A stretch of 64,000 nt of DNA from NCBI GenBank assembly GCA_963667455.2, contig CAXXFR010000019.1, forward strand, positions 186,001 to 250,000, read 5' to 3'. A program made the position numbers and the translations under genes. Positions 36,408 to 45,489 of this stretch are shown here, piece after piece; position 1 is the stretch's first letter, and each line of letters opens with the position of its first letter. Source of the stretch: Bin55 sp963667455. GTDB lineage: Bacteria > Pseudomonadota > Gammaproteobacteria > Pseudomonadales > Azotimanducaceae. Under the pieces are notes generated by a model, which saw only the letters and a list, made by a program, of their open reading frames with translations, searched no databases and was not told the DNA's origin.

Positions 36408-38231
36408 TTAATCGGTTGGTTCTTCAACTTCTTCCGGTAGAAACTTCGTAAGGTAGCGGATTTGCTCATCCGAAAGGTTGTTCCGCCATTCGTTTGCTCT
36501 CGTCATCTCTTGGGCCGACTGAGTTTTCAATGCCTCCGAAGGAAGTGTCTCGATTGCGTCAATGAGCGACTTAGGCGATTCTCTCGCCCACATGGGAATC
36601 GTCCGGGCAAGGTAGGGCTCCCGCTGTTCTTTCGCGAGCTGATCTGCAAGCTTTAGTACGGTTTCTGTGTCGTTGTCGTGAATCAAGGACCAGCCCACCG
36701 TGACGTAGGCATCCAAGGCATGCTCCTCGCGAACTCTGGGAAGTAACGCAATGGCGGATTCAGCGTCACGTACCGCTAGTCTCGACACGACTTCCTTCTC
36801 CAATCCCCGGGAGTCCTCGAGTGCCAAGTTCATTGCCCGTTCGACATCAATCATGGTGAGTTCCTCGAAGACCTGCGAAACAAGACGGTCGCGAATGTTG
36901 GCGATGTTTGGTTCGGAGTTCACCCATTCAAGGGCAGCTTCCGGATCCTGTTGTGTCCAATTGAGCACCAGTGAGTACATCATTGAAGAAGAATATGCCC
37001 CTTCCCCGATCTTCTTCAGCCATCCGACTGCTTCTTCGGGGTCAGTGCGCGAAATCTCTCTTATCGCGGTCTCTCGTGCATCTTTGACGAGTGCGTCCGG
37101 TACGAGGTGGAGGTTCTCCAAGAGTCCCCGAGGATCTTGGCCACCCCAAGTGTCTACTACGGTGGACTGTAGCTCTCTGCGGGTACTTAACGCCTCCACT
37201 GAGGAGACCCCATCCCATGCCTCTTGGTAGTCCTCTTCAGCCCAAGCACGAGCCAAGGAGTTTAAGGCGAGCATGCGGCTAGCGACTGGAAGTGTTTGCG
37301 CATGTTCAAACGCACGAAGAGGATCTGTTGCCGCTATCACATCGTAAATGGAAGACAGTATTTTGGAACGTTCGAACCTGTCTGTGAACTCGCTGGAGAT
37401 TTGCGCAATAGCCTGCAAACCGTCTCGTTCGATCCATTCCTCCGCTACACGAACCAGCAGTTCCCACTGGTAGTCGTTGTCCATCGAGTCGTTCAAGAGT
37501 TGGCTGAAAGCCTCGGAGGGGTTCTCGATCATGTCGTATTGACGCGACTCAGAGATCAGCTCCAGACCGAGCTCTTCATCGCCCATTTGAACCGCCATCT
37601 CGCTCCGCAATTCTTGGGACAAGTCGTCTCGGGTTGTGAGAATTGCCGCGATTGCAGCGCTCTTGTTTGCCCGCCCTAGTTGCGTCGCAGCTTCGAGTGC
37701 GCTGTCCAAGTCCATTACGGACCACTCCCGAAACACAGCCTCCACGAGGAATCTCTGTTGCTGAGTTTGAAACCCCTTGATCTCGTTGAGAGCACCGACT
37801 GGGTCGAGTTCCGCGAACCTGCGGAAAATCGCAGTATGGATCTCCCGTCGTCGGCTCGTCGGCTCAACGATAGCGGATTGTCGGATTAAAGCTCGAAGTG
37901 TGGGTTTGTCGGCGGTCCGGAGAAGATTGAATAGTGCAACGCTACGAGAGAAATCAGACTCTATGCCGGACAAGTCTGAGATGTTTCGAACTTCGGAGGA
38001 ATTGGTGGGCGGGTCAGTATTCTGAGGCCCAGCGAATGTCGAAGAATCGGAGTGTCCCGGTAGCTTGGATTCGTTCTCTGTAGTCCCAGACTGAAGACCA
38101 GCCTCTGTCCAACTCTCTGATCGACCATCAACCAGGATTAGTGTTGCAATGGTGCCTGCAACAGCCCCAAGAACTATCAACGACATTCCAAACAAGAGTC
38201 GGCGGACGATGGGCTTTGTCGTATAGTCCAT
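36408..38231 (-). CDS. Membrane-anchored helical-repeat protein, paralogue B
   Basis: 607 aa from the ATG at 38231; a TTG at 38237 overlaps the stop of paralogue C and is an alternative start. Same layout as A: membrane helix (residues about 12-33, again ending TIATLILV), a linker ending near DFSRSVALFNLL, then W..xDP..AL repeats such as NWTQQDPEAALEWV. The block LTTRDDLSQELRSEM is conserved. Part of its sequence is identical at the DNA level to paralogue C over 72 bases (37762-37833 against 39591-39662), pointing to recent gene conversion. Function unknown; gene position suggests it works with A and C as one unit. Confidence 0.85.
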   Translation of the reverse strand: MDYTTKPIVRRLLFGMSLIVLGAVAGTIATLILVDGRSESWTEAGLQSGTTENESKLPGHSDSSTFAGPQNTDPPTNSSEVRNISDLSGIESDFSRSVALFNLLRTADKPTLRALIRQSAIVEPTSRRREIHTAIFRRFAELDPVGALNEIKGFQTQQQRFLVEAVFREWSVMDLDSALEAATQLGRANKSAAIAAILTTRDDLSQELRSEMAVQMGDEELGLELISESRQYDMIENPSEAFSQLLNDSMDNDYQWELLVRVAEEWIERDGLQAIAQISSEFTDRFERSKILSSIYDVIAATDPLRAFEHAQTLPVASRMLALNSLARAWAEEDYQEAWDGVSSVEALSTRRELQSTVVDTWGGQDPRGLLENLHLVPDALVKDARETAIREISRTDPEEAVGWLKKIGEGAYSSSMMYSLVLNWTQQDPEAALEWVNSEPNIANIRDRLVSQVFEELTMIDVERAMNLALEDSRGLEKEVVSRLAVRDAESAIALLPRVREEHALDAYVTVGWSLIHDNDTETVLKLADQLAKEQREPYLARTIPMWARESPKSLIDAIETLPSEALKTQSAQEMTRANEWRNNLSDEQIRYLTKFLPEEVEEPTD

Positions 38232-38233
38232 TG

Positions 38234-40063
38234 TCAATCGGTTTGCTCGTTCTCTTCTTCTGTAAGAAACTTCGATAAGTAGCGCAATTGGTCCTCAGAA
38301 AGGCTGTTCCATTGTTCGTTTGCACTGGTCAACTCCTTGGCCGCATGACTCTTCAATGCTTCCGAAGGCAGTGTCCCGATTGCCTCAATGAGTGATTGAG
38401 GCAATTCACTCGCCCAAGTGGAAATTGTTCGGGAGAGGTAGGTATCGCGCTGGTCGCCTGAGAGCTGATTGCCAAGCTCCAAAGCGGCTTCAGGGTCGAG
38501 GTCATAAATCAAGGCCCTGCCGACTGAGCTGTAGGCATCCAATGCATACTCCTCGCGAACTCTAGGTAGCAACGCAACGGCAAACTCAGCGTTCCGAACC
38601 GCTATCGTAAAAACAACCTCCTTCTCCAAACCGCGGGAATCCTTGAGTGCCAAGCTCATTGCTCTTTTGGGATCAATCAAGCTGAGTTCCCTGAACACCA
38701 CCGAAACAAGACGGTCGCGAATGTTGGAGATCCTAGGTTCGGTAAGCACCCAGTCAAAGGCGGCTTCCGCATGCTGTCGCGACCACTCGGACACCAACCC
38801 GTACAACACTGACCTGTGGTATCCACCTACCTTGATCGTTTTCAATAAGCCGACCGCTTCTTCGGGATCCTCGTACGCGATCGAGCGTATCGCTGTCCCA
38901 GTGGCTTCTTCGACAAGCCTTGCCGGTACTAGGTGAAGGTTCTGTAGAAGTTCCCGAGGATCTCTTTCGCCCCAAGCCTCGAATACTATGGACTGCAACT
39001 CGCTTCGGGTACTCAACGCCTCCACTGAAGAGACGCCTTCCAATGCCTGGTGATAGTCCTCCACGGCCCAAGCGCGAGCAATCGATCTCATCATGCGTCC
39101 TCGCGTAGCTACTGAAAGTGCTTGTGCATGTTCCAGTGCAACTCCGGGATCCACTGCCGCAGCTACTCTGTATATGCCTGAAAGTACTTCGCTGAACTGG
39201 TCATTCTCCAATGTGATCTTGTTTGAGATTTGTGGCAGAACCTGCAATCCGTCTCGTTCGATCCATTCCTCGGCTATACGAACCAGCAATTCAATTTGGT
39301 AGCGGTTGTTTATCGAGTCGTTCAAGAGTTTGCTGAACGCCTCGGAGGGGTTCTCGATCGCGTCGTATTGACTCGATTCAGTGATTACCTCGAGACCGAG
39401 CTCTTCATCGCCCATTTGAACCGCCATCTCGTGCCGCAATTCTTGGGACAAGTCGTCTCTGGTTGTGAGAATTGCCGTGATTGCAGCTCTCTTGTTCTCC
39501 CGCACGAGCTGTTTCGTCGCTTCGAGAGCGCGGTCCAAATCCGATATGGACCACTCCCGAAATACAGCCTCCACGAGGAATTTCTGTTGGTGAGTTTGAA
39601 ACCCCTTGATCTCGTTGAGAGCACCGACTGGGTCGAGTTCCGCGAACCTGCGGAAAATCGCAATTTGGGTGTTGCGCCTCCGGCTCGTCGGGCTAACGGT
39701 TTCAGATTGCCGAATCAATTCCCGAAGCTTGGACTCATCGGAATTGTGAAGTATGTTGAAGAGCAGAACGCTTTGAGTGAAGTCCGGCTCACTATGCATC
39801 AAGTCTGTGATGGTCAACAGATCGATGGGATTGGGAACCGGGTCGAGACTTGCTGCATCCAGTGTTGATGCAGTCGAATCGTTGCTTGTGGGTGTCGGCC
39901 GAGCGTTGTCTGGTTGTTGAGATTGCTGACTAGCCACAGGCGGACTAACAGAGGGGCTTCTGTCAACGACCAGCATGACAATGAGGCCGGCAACAAAACC
40001 AAGTGCTACCAGCATCGTTGGTAGCACAATTCGGAAGGCTAGAGGTTTAGTCGTGGAACTCAT
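38234..40063 (-). CDS. Membrane-anchored helical-repeat protein, paralogue C
   Basis: 609 aa from the ATG at 40063; the open frame extends to a TTG at 40084 that adds seven residues before the conserved MSSTTKPL opening. A membrane helix (about residues 13-34) is followed by a Ser/Thr/Gln-rich linker and the helical W..xDP..AL repeats, for example EWSRQHAEAAFDWV and AWGERDPRELLQNL, where some repeats have lost the DP. The LTTRDDLSQELRHEM block is present. It is 139 bases downstream of the lipoprotein paralogue D, the widest gap in the array, so a separate promoter may serve A-B-C. Confidence 0.85.
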   Translation of the reverse strand: MSSTTKPLAFRIVLPTMLVALGFVAGLIVMLVVDRSPSVSPPVASQQSQQPDNARPTPTSNDSTASTLDAASLDPVPNPIDLLTITDLMHSEPDFTQSVLLFNILHNSDESKLRELIRQSETVSPTSRRRNTQIAIFRRFAELDPVGALNEIKGFQTHQQKFLVEAVFREWSISDLDRALEATKQLVRENKRAAITAILTTRDDLSQELRHEMAVQMGDEELGLEVITESSQYDAIENPSEAFSKLLNDSINNRYQIELLVRIAEEWIERDGLQVLPQISNKITLENDQFSEVLSGIYRVAAAVDPGVALEHAQALSVATRGRMMRSIARAWAVEDYHQALEGVSSVEALSTRSELQSIVFEAWGERDPRELLQNLHLVPARLVEEATGTAIRSIAYEDPEEAVGLLKTIKVGGYHRSVLYGLVSEWSRQHAEAAFDWVLTEPRISNIRDRLVSVVFRELSLIDPKRAMSLALKDSRGLEKEVVFTIAVRNAEFAVALLPRVREEYALDAYSSVGRALIYDLDPEAALELGNQLSGDQRDTYLSRTISTWASELPQSLIEAIGTLPSEALKSHAAKELTSANEQWNSLSEDQLRYLSKFLTEEENEQTD

Positions 40064-40202
40064 TGTCGAGAGTAAGACGATCAATCTCGATCATCTTACT
40101 CCGACTCTATGCGCCCATGCGTCGCAGACGCACTGGTCTTATTGTGTTCTGCTTGTGAGAGGCGTGTTGACACGACTAGTGACAAACACACATCCCTCAA
40201 TC

Positions 40203-42209
40203 CTACTCCTCATCGTCGTCGGACTTGGAAGAAGACGACTCCTCGGATTTCGTTATGACGATGCTATTGACCTGGGCCGATACTTCCGAAACAGCAGCCT
40301 CCAATGCCGCTCCAACTTCGGCACCAATATCTCCACCAACAACTGAGTTGACGCTGTGGAACACTACGCCGGGACTCCCCCGGAAGGTCATAAATGAACT
40401 GCTATGTTCCAGCGACTTCTTGTCCTCTTCGGAAAGGTAACCCTTTGCATGCTCGACTTGCTCTTCACTCAGTGCATTGCTCCACTGGTTGTTTCTAACC
40501 AGTGCCAAGGCCGCGCGAGACTTGGTCTTGTCCGAAGGCAAACGAGCCAATGATTCGTAGAGACCTTCTGGATCAGTGTGTCCCCAAGAGCTCAGTACTG
40601 ACTGGTAGTAGGCATCACGCAAATCTCCTGATAGCTCTTGTGCAAGTTTCATTGCTTGATCCACTCGATCTTGGCGGACGAGCTGACTGCCCACGGACAT
40701 GTAAGCCATCAGCTTCGTATTGCCGTCGCGAACTTTGGCCAACAGTTCAACTGCCAGTTCTGGATCGTTCATTGCAATCCTTGCAAGAACCGTGGATTCC
40801 AAGCCTGTGCCATGTTCTCCGATCGGTTGATTGAGAGCGGTCTCGAACGCAAGCTGAGGGTCGACCTCCGCCACTTGCCCCAGAACGATTCCCAATAATT
40901 CGTTTCGCATGTGCTCGACATCGGGACTCGTCAGTACCCAATCCAGCGCTGCAGTGGGATTTCGATTGGCCCACTGTGATGCAATGGTGTAGGCAACCAT
41001 GGAACGGCTTTGGTTGTCCAACGTCGCAAGTAAGTTGGCTGCTTCTTCGGGAGAGGATTGAGCAATGGCCATGATGGCCGCTTCTTGTCCGGTCTTTTGC
41101 AGGTTTTCTGGAAGAAGCTCAATCCCATCCAAGACTGCGCGTGGATCCTTGTTGGCCCATGCGCGCACTACAGCTTCTTGAAGTTGCTTCCTCAAACGAT
41201 TGCCTTCGATGGCCGATACGGCGTCCAGTGCTGATTGAGGATCGGATTGGGCCCACTTGGAGACCAGCATGTTGGCAATCCAGCTACGCTGTTCGTTCTT
41301 CAGTCCCAAGATCTGCTCGAGTGCCTGATGGGGATCGGACTGAAGCAATCGAGGCATCATGCCTGTAAGTACCAGCGAGAAATCTGACCAATCGGTTAGT
41401 GAATCGAGTATTTGCGACAGAGCGGCGAACCCTTGGTCGTCGAACCAGGCTTGGGCAACTTGGATGAGCAAGCCGGCCTGCGAGGTGTTGTCCTGATCGT
41501 CGTTGACAAGCATGTGCCAAGCTTGAGCCGGATCATCGATTGACTCTTTAATCTTGGCTTGTGCAATGAGGTCGATTGCTAGCTGTTCGTTGTTGAGCTG
41601 GCGTGCGATTTGGCGTCGAAGGTCCTCTGACAGATCATCTCTCGCGCTCAGTATTCCGACGAGTGCAGCATTCATTTGTGGTAGTTCGAGTTTCTTTGCC
41701 GACGCTACTGCATCATCGAGGTTCCACTGCGACCACTCTGAAAAGGTCGTTGTGATCAATGATTCGTGCCGATGGCGAGGCATACTCTCGATTTGCTTCA
41801 ACGTTTGGCCGGGGTTCGTCGCTGCCAGACGTCGAACGATGGCGGATTCCACCCACTGGCGTTGATTGCCACCAGGCAACTGTGCTGATGCCTTGAGTAG
41901 ATCGAACGCTTCTTTCTCACTAGCCCTTCCCAGCAGCGAATGCAGGGCTGCTCTTTTCGCAAAGCCGCCTTTGAGCGTCGCGACGTCATCGAGACTATGA
42001 ATGCCGCTGAGACGATCCGCATTGGATCCTTCTTCAAAAGTGCTTGTTGCCGAGCCTGAGGAGTCCCCGAAGTCAATTCGCGCGTCTGAATTGTCCGTTT
42101 CTCCTCCTCCGGAGCATCCGAACATGACGGCAACGCACACGCTGATCCCCGAGATTCGCAAGAGTGCGAGTGGCACAGGGCTGAAGCGGCTTGCTGGTGA
42201 GTTTTTCAT
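40203..42209 (-). CDS. Helical-repeat lipoprotein, paralogue D
   Basis: 668 aa and the longest of the five. Instead of a membrane helix it starts with a lipoprotein signal peptide whose lipobox ends VMFGC (C32), followed by GGGETDNSD. The repeats match the others (KWAQSDPQSALDAV, AWANKDPRAVLDGI, QWANRNPTAALDWV), and the conserved block reads SARDDLSEDLRRQI. A unique C-terminal extension of about 70 residues ends in an acidic Ser/Asp/Glu-rich tail (SSSSKSDDDEE). AAGGAGGA (42222-42215) is a strong ribosome binding site six bases before the ATG. The different anchor suggests it may sit in another leaflet or membrane than A, B, C and E. Confidence 0.85.
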   Translation of the reverse strand: MKNSPASRFSPVPLALLRISGISVCVAVMFGCSGGGETDNSDARIDFGDSSGSATSTFEEGSNADRLSGIHSLDDVATLKGGFAKRAALHSLLGRASEKEAFDLLKASAQLPGGNQRQWVESAIVRRLAATNPGQTLKQIESMPRHRHESLITTTFSEWSQWNLDDAVASAKKLELPQMNAALVGILSARDDLSEDLRRQIARQLNNEQLAIDLIAQAKIKESIDDPAQAWHMLVNDDQDNTSQAGLLIQVAQAWFDDQGFAALSQILDSLTDWSDFSLVLTGMMPRLLQSDPHQALEQILGLKNEQRSWIANMLVSKWAQSDPQSALDAVSAIEGNRLRKQLQEAVVRAWANKDPRAVLDGIELLPENLQKTGQEAAIMAIAQSSPEEAANLLATLDNQSRSMVAYTIASQWANRNPTAALDWVLTSPDVEHMRNELLGIVLGQVAEVDPQLAFETALNQPIGEHGTGLESTVLARIAMNDPELAVELLAKVRDGNTKLMAYMSVGSQLVRQDRVDQAMKLAQELSGDLRDAYYQSVLSSWGHTDPEGLYESLARLPSDKTKSRAALALVRNNQWSNALSEEQVEHAKGYLSEEDKKSLEHSSSFMTFRGSPGVVFHSVNSVVGGDIGAEVGAALEAAVSEVSAQVNSIVITKSEESSSSKSDDDEE

Positions 42210-42214
42210 TCAAG

Positions 42215-42222
42215 TCCTCCTT
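42215..42222 (-). promoter_or_regulatory. Strong ribosome binding site for paralogue D
   Basis: AAGGAGGA on the minus strand ends six bases before the ATG at 42209. It supports that start and hence the lipoprotein signal peptide. Confidence 0.7.
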
Positions 42223-42288
42223 GAGGGACGAGATCTACGTGACGAGATCTGAACTGTGTTGATTTGGTGTCGACATTGCTTATTCCTA

Positions 42289-44148
42289 CTACCGACGGCG
42301 CCAATTGCGCGAGCCACTCGTTCTTTGCTCGAGGTGGCGTGCATCTTCTTCACTCAAGAAGGACTTGGCGTAGGCCAGCTGCTCCTCGTCCAATGAGCGA
42401 TTCCATCGCGTTGAAATCGCCACAACCAGGGCTGCTCGAGACTTGACCTGCTCAGATGGCAGATCAGGTAGTGAGTCGACCAGATCTTCGGGGTCGGATC
42501 GCAACCAGGCATTCAGGATGTCGTTGTAGTAGTTTGTGCGACTAGGCTCAGAGAAATCTTGTGCCAGTTTTAGTGCGCGGTCCCGATCACCTGAATAGAC
42601 AAGTGCACTGCCAACCTCACTGTAGGCCCGAAGCTTCGTTCGACCATCGCGAACTTTGGAAAGCAGCTCGATGGCTTGTGAGAGATTGCGCCTCGTGAGT
42701 TCACCGATGACCGTTACTTCCAATCCAGTTTGATTCTCGCTCAGGGGTTGGTTGAGTGCAGTATCCAAAGCGAGTTGTGGATCAACCTGGGCCAATTCGC
42801 GCAGCACGACAGACAGTAAATCACGCTGCATGTCCCGCGCTTGTGGGCTGTTGAGGACCCAATTCAGAGCCCCGTGAACATCTTGCTCAGCCCAACTCGA
42901 CGCGACTGCCCATCCGACTTCCCGTCTGCTTTCGCCACTTTCAATGTCTGCCAAGAGACGGGCGGCTTCTTCCGGGGAAGAGCCTGCTAGGCTGACGACT
43001 GCTCGCTCTCGTCCTCGTGCTCGAAGATCTTCAGGAAGCGTTTCCAATCGATCTAATACTGCGTAGGGATCATTGGATGCCCAAATCCGGATAACAGTGT
43101 CGGCCAATTCTCTAGAAAATCGATTTTGCTCCAGAGTGCGCACCGACTCGAGCGCAGCCATCGGTTCTGAATCCGCCCAGGTACGGACCAAACTGGAAAG
43201 AATGTAGCCTTCCCCGTTGTCCCCTAAGGATGCTGCGTGGTTGAACGCTCCCTGAGGGTCGGTGAGTGCGGCACGGTGTATTACCGAACCAAGAATGGTC
43301 ATTCGTGTTTGCCAGTTTGGCAACGACTCACTCATAAGGGGCAGGACTTCGAATCCGCTTTGATCCACCCACGATTGCGCGACTTGGACCAACGTTGCGG
43401 TTTGTCCGATGTCGTCGATTTCATCGGATGTCAGCGCGTTCCACGTGGCTTCGGGATTGTCGATCGTTTCGTTCAAAGTAGCCTGAGCAAACAGTTCGAC
43501 AGCAACCTGCTCGTTGCCCAACTGCTTGGCGATTTGCCGTCTCAGGTTTTCCGATAGATCGTCTCGTGAGTTCAAAATTCCGCGCATTGCTGCAACACGA
43601 AGGGATTCATCGAGAACCATTGCTCGTCCTACAGCTCCGTCCAAATCCGAATGTGACCACTCGCCAAAAATCGCACCCATCAATACACCTTGGTCATCGG
43701 ACGGAAACAGTTCGGCGCGGGAGATCGCTCGTTCCGGATTGATCGTCGCATAGCGTTGGAATATGGCTTCCTGCCATGCGGTTTGCCGGCTAGGTAGGGC
43801 AATTTCCTCGCTCTCGGCGATGAGGTCAAGTAACGTGTTTTCATCAGACCGAGCGAGCAAACTGTGTAGTGCAGCCGAACGTGCGAACTTACTCTTGAAT
43901 CTCGAAAGATCCTGAAGTGAATCGACTGTGTCGAGCGACCCATCTGTAGGTTTCGATTCGTCTACTTTGAGGGTACTCGCTTGAACACTAGCCAGTTCGG
44001 CTTCCAGTTCGTCGCTGAGTTCGAATTCAGCGGGTTTGTCGCCGGCATTCAGCGTGAACAGTGCCACTCCGAATACAGCGGCGGTCAGAGCTACTCCCGC
44101 AACAAAGCTAAGTGCCCATTCAAATCGTTTTTTTGAGGGTGAATTCAT
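42289..44148 (-). CDS. Membrane-anchored helical-repeat protein, paralogue E
   Basis: 619 aa from the ATG at 44148 (a TTG at 44163 adds five residues). Signal anchor at about residues 12-33 (SFVAGVALTAAVFGVALF), then FARSAALHSLLARSDE, equivalent to the same block in the others. Repeats include SWAEQDVHGALNWV and IWASNDPYAVLDRL, and the conserved block is NSRDDLSENLRRQI. By eye it is closest to D (shared QLGNEQ-type block, similar RDGRTKLRAYSEVGS region). It is the first gene of the five-member array, so the main promoter should lie in 44149-44352, shared divergently with the PhyH-family gene. Confidence 0.85.
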   Translation of the reverse strand: MNSPSKKRFEWALSFVAGVALTAAVFGVALFTLNAGDKPAEFELSDELEAELASVQASTLKVDESKPTDGSLDTVDSLQDLSRFKSKFARSAALHSLLARSDENTLLDLIAESEEIALPSRQTAWQEAIFQRYATINPERAISRAELFPSDDQGVLMGAIFGEWSHSDLDGAVGRAMVLDESLRVAAMRGILNSRDDLSENLRRQIAKQLGNEQVAVELFAQATLNETIDNPEATWNALTSDEIDDIGQTATLVQVAQSWVDQSGFEVLPLMSESLPNWQTRMTILGSVIHRAALTDPQGAFNHAASLGDNGEGYILSSLVRTWADSEPMAALESVRTLEQNRFSRELADTVIRIWASNDPYAVLDRLETLPEDLRARGRERAVVSLAGSSPEEAARLLADIESGESRREVGWAVASSWAEQDVHGALNWVLNSPQARDMQRDLLSVVLRELAQVDPQLALDTALNQPLSENQTGLEVTVIGELTRRNLSQAIELLSKVRDGRTKLRAYSEVGSALVYSGDRDRALKLAQDFSEPSRTNYYNDILNAWLRSDPEDLVDSLPDLPSEQVKSRAALVVAISTRWNRSLDEEQLAYAKSFLSEEDARHLEQRTSGSRNWRRR

Positions 44149-44352
44149 GCAAATCCCGTCCAAGAAATGAGGATCCCAAGCATGCGAACAATCATACAGG
44201 GAAGTTGCATGGTTATACGGAAGTCGAGCCGCTCATCTGTCGAAAATGGAACGCCGGCAATTCATTTACAAATTTCTTGTTATGAGAGATGCATCCTTGT
44301 GCAAAATCGTTACACTTTTCATTCCTCTCGACGTTGTTCAGGCGGGCATCCA

Positions 44353-45489
44353 ATGCGCAAAGACAGCAGTTCCTCGGCTTCCGGCCAACTCTTGGAAGTC
44401 GCCGATAGCGAAGAGGCGATCGCTCGTCTTCGAACGGAAAACGCTCAATTGCGTTCCGAACTTGAACGGTTCGAGTCAGGTCGCGTCGGATCCCCTCAGA
44501 GCGAATTGTGGGAAAGCGAGATGAAACTTGGCATTTCCTACTCGGATGGTCGCTCCCACACGAGTTCGATTAGTGCTGGTCGAGTTCTCAGGCAACTTTC
44601 GGGCATCTCCAAGGCACGAATGAAGGAAGGTCGAATTCGAAACAGCAGCGAGTTCGAGTATTTGCCGACGGCTTCGACAGACGCATCTCAACTAGAAGCG
44701 GACTTCGTGCGATGGGGCTACTGCGTGGTCGGCGATGCCCTCGATCAAGATCAGATCGATCGTCAGCTTGAGCGACTGATCGACCAGGCCGCGGCGGAGC
44801 GACAAGCTGATGTAGCGATGATGACTAGCCGTAACGGAACAGCACAGCTAGTTAACAATCTTGTTCTGAAGGGTCAGGTGTTCCGGGACATTGTGGAGTT
44901 CAAGGAGTCGGCTGCACAACGTGGACCGATGGTCGACAAACTGCTCTCCAAGATCATGGGCGAAGGGTTTGGGCTAGGTTGTGCGCACGGATCCATAGTC
45001 CACCAAGGTGGCGGATTGCAGGAGTTGCACATTGATCAAGGCATGATGCCCATGCCGTATCCTCCGTTTCCGTTTGGGTCGCTGATCATTTGGTGCTTCA
45101 GCGATTTCGATTTGGCGAATGGAGCGACTTATGTAGTGCCAGGTTCCCACCGTTCTTCAGACGGTCAGACGTTGTTCACTGCTGGAGCGGATCTGATGCA
45201 GCTGGTCAATGGCACTCCGGGTCTGGTCGCCGTGTGCGCTCCTGCTGGATCATGCATTCTTACCGACACGAGAATCCTGCATTGCGGAGGTCGTCGAACC
45301 GCTCCGGGTACGAGATACGGAATGCGATGTCATTACAACAGACATTTCATTCGTGCACTGCACGAGCAATCATCAGCGAATCTGCATGTTCCAGATAGTG
45401 TTTACGAATTGCTAACAGATCGTCTTAAGCAAATGATGGGCATTTCCGTGAACAACCATCAGCCCATTGGGGAGATCTCGGTCAAGTAG
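44353..45489 (+). CDS. Phytanoyl-CoA dioxygenase (PhyH) family protein with coiled-coil N-terminus
   Basis: Fe(II)/2-oxoglutarate oxygenase-like protein of 378 aa. The metal triad candidate is the HID motif of ELHIDQGMM with the distal histidine of ILHCGG, and RTAPGTRYG holds the likely 2-oxoglutarate arginine. Other PhyH marks are TYVVPGSHRSSDG and FSDFDLANGA. The first 100 residues hold a short coiled coil (ARLRTENAQLRSELERFE) unlike core PhyH enzymes. The frame is open back to 44167, but that part is atypical and an ATG at 44353 has an AGGCGG site before it. Substrate unknown. It overlaps hemH by eight bases, tail to tail. Confidence 0.8.
   Translation: MRKDSSSSASGQLLEVADSEEAIARLRTENAQLRSELERFESGRVGSPQSELWESEMKLGISYSDGRSHTSSISAGRVLRQLSGISKARMKEGRIRNSSEFEYLPTASTDASQLEADFVRWGYCVVGDALDQDQIDRQLERLIDQAAAERQADVAMMTSRNGTAQLVNNLVLKGQVFRDIVEFKESAAQRGPMVDKLLSKIMGEGFGLGCAHGSIVHQGGGLQELHIDQGMMPMPYPPFPFGSLIIWCFSDFDLANGATYVVPGSHRSSDGQTLFTAGADLMQLVNGTPGLVAVCAPAGSCILTDTRILHCGGRRTAPGTRYGMRCHYNRHFIRALHEQSSANLHVPDSVYELLTDRLKQMMGISVNNHQPIGEISVK

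Noticed and set aside
34555..44148. The repeat array as ordinary Sel1 or classical TPR proteins
   Set aside because: The W..xDP..AL pattern and 33-38-residue spacing do not match Sel1 or canonical 34-residue TPR consensus, although the fold may be related.
44167..44352. In-frame extension of the PhyH-family gene
   Set aside because: Low-quality sequence (many Ser, Arg and Cys) and a better ribosome binding site is present before 44353.
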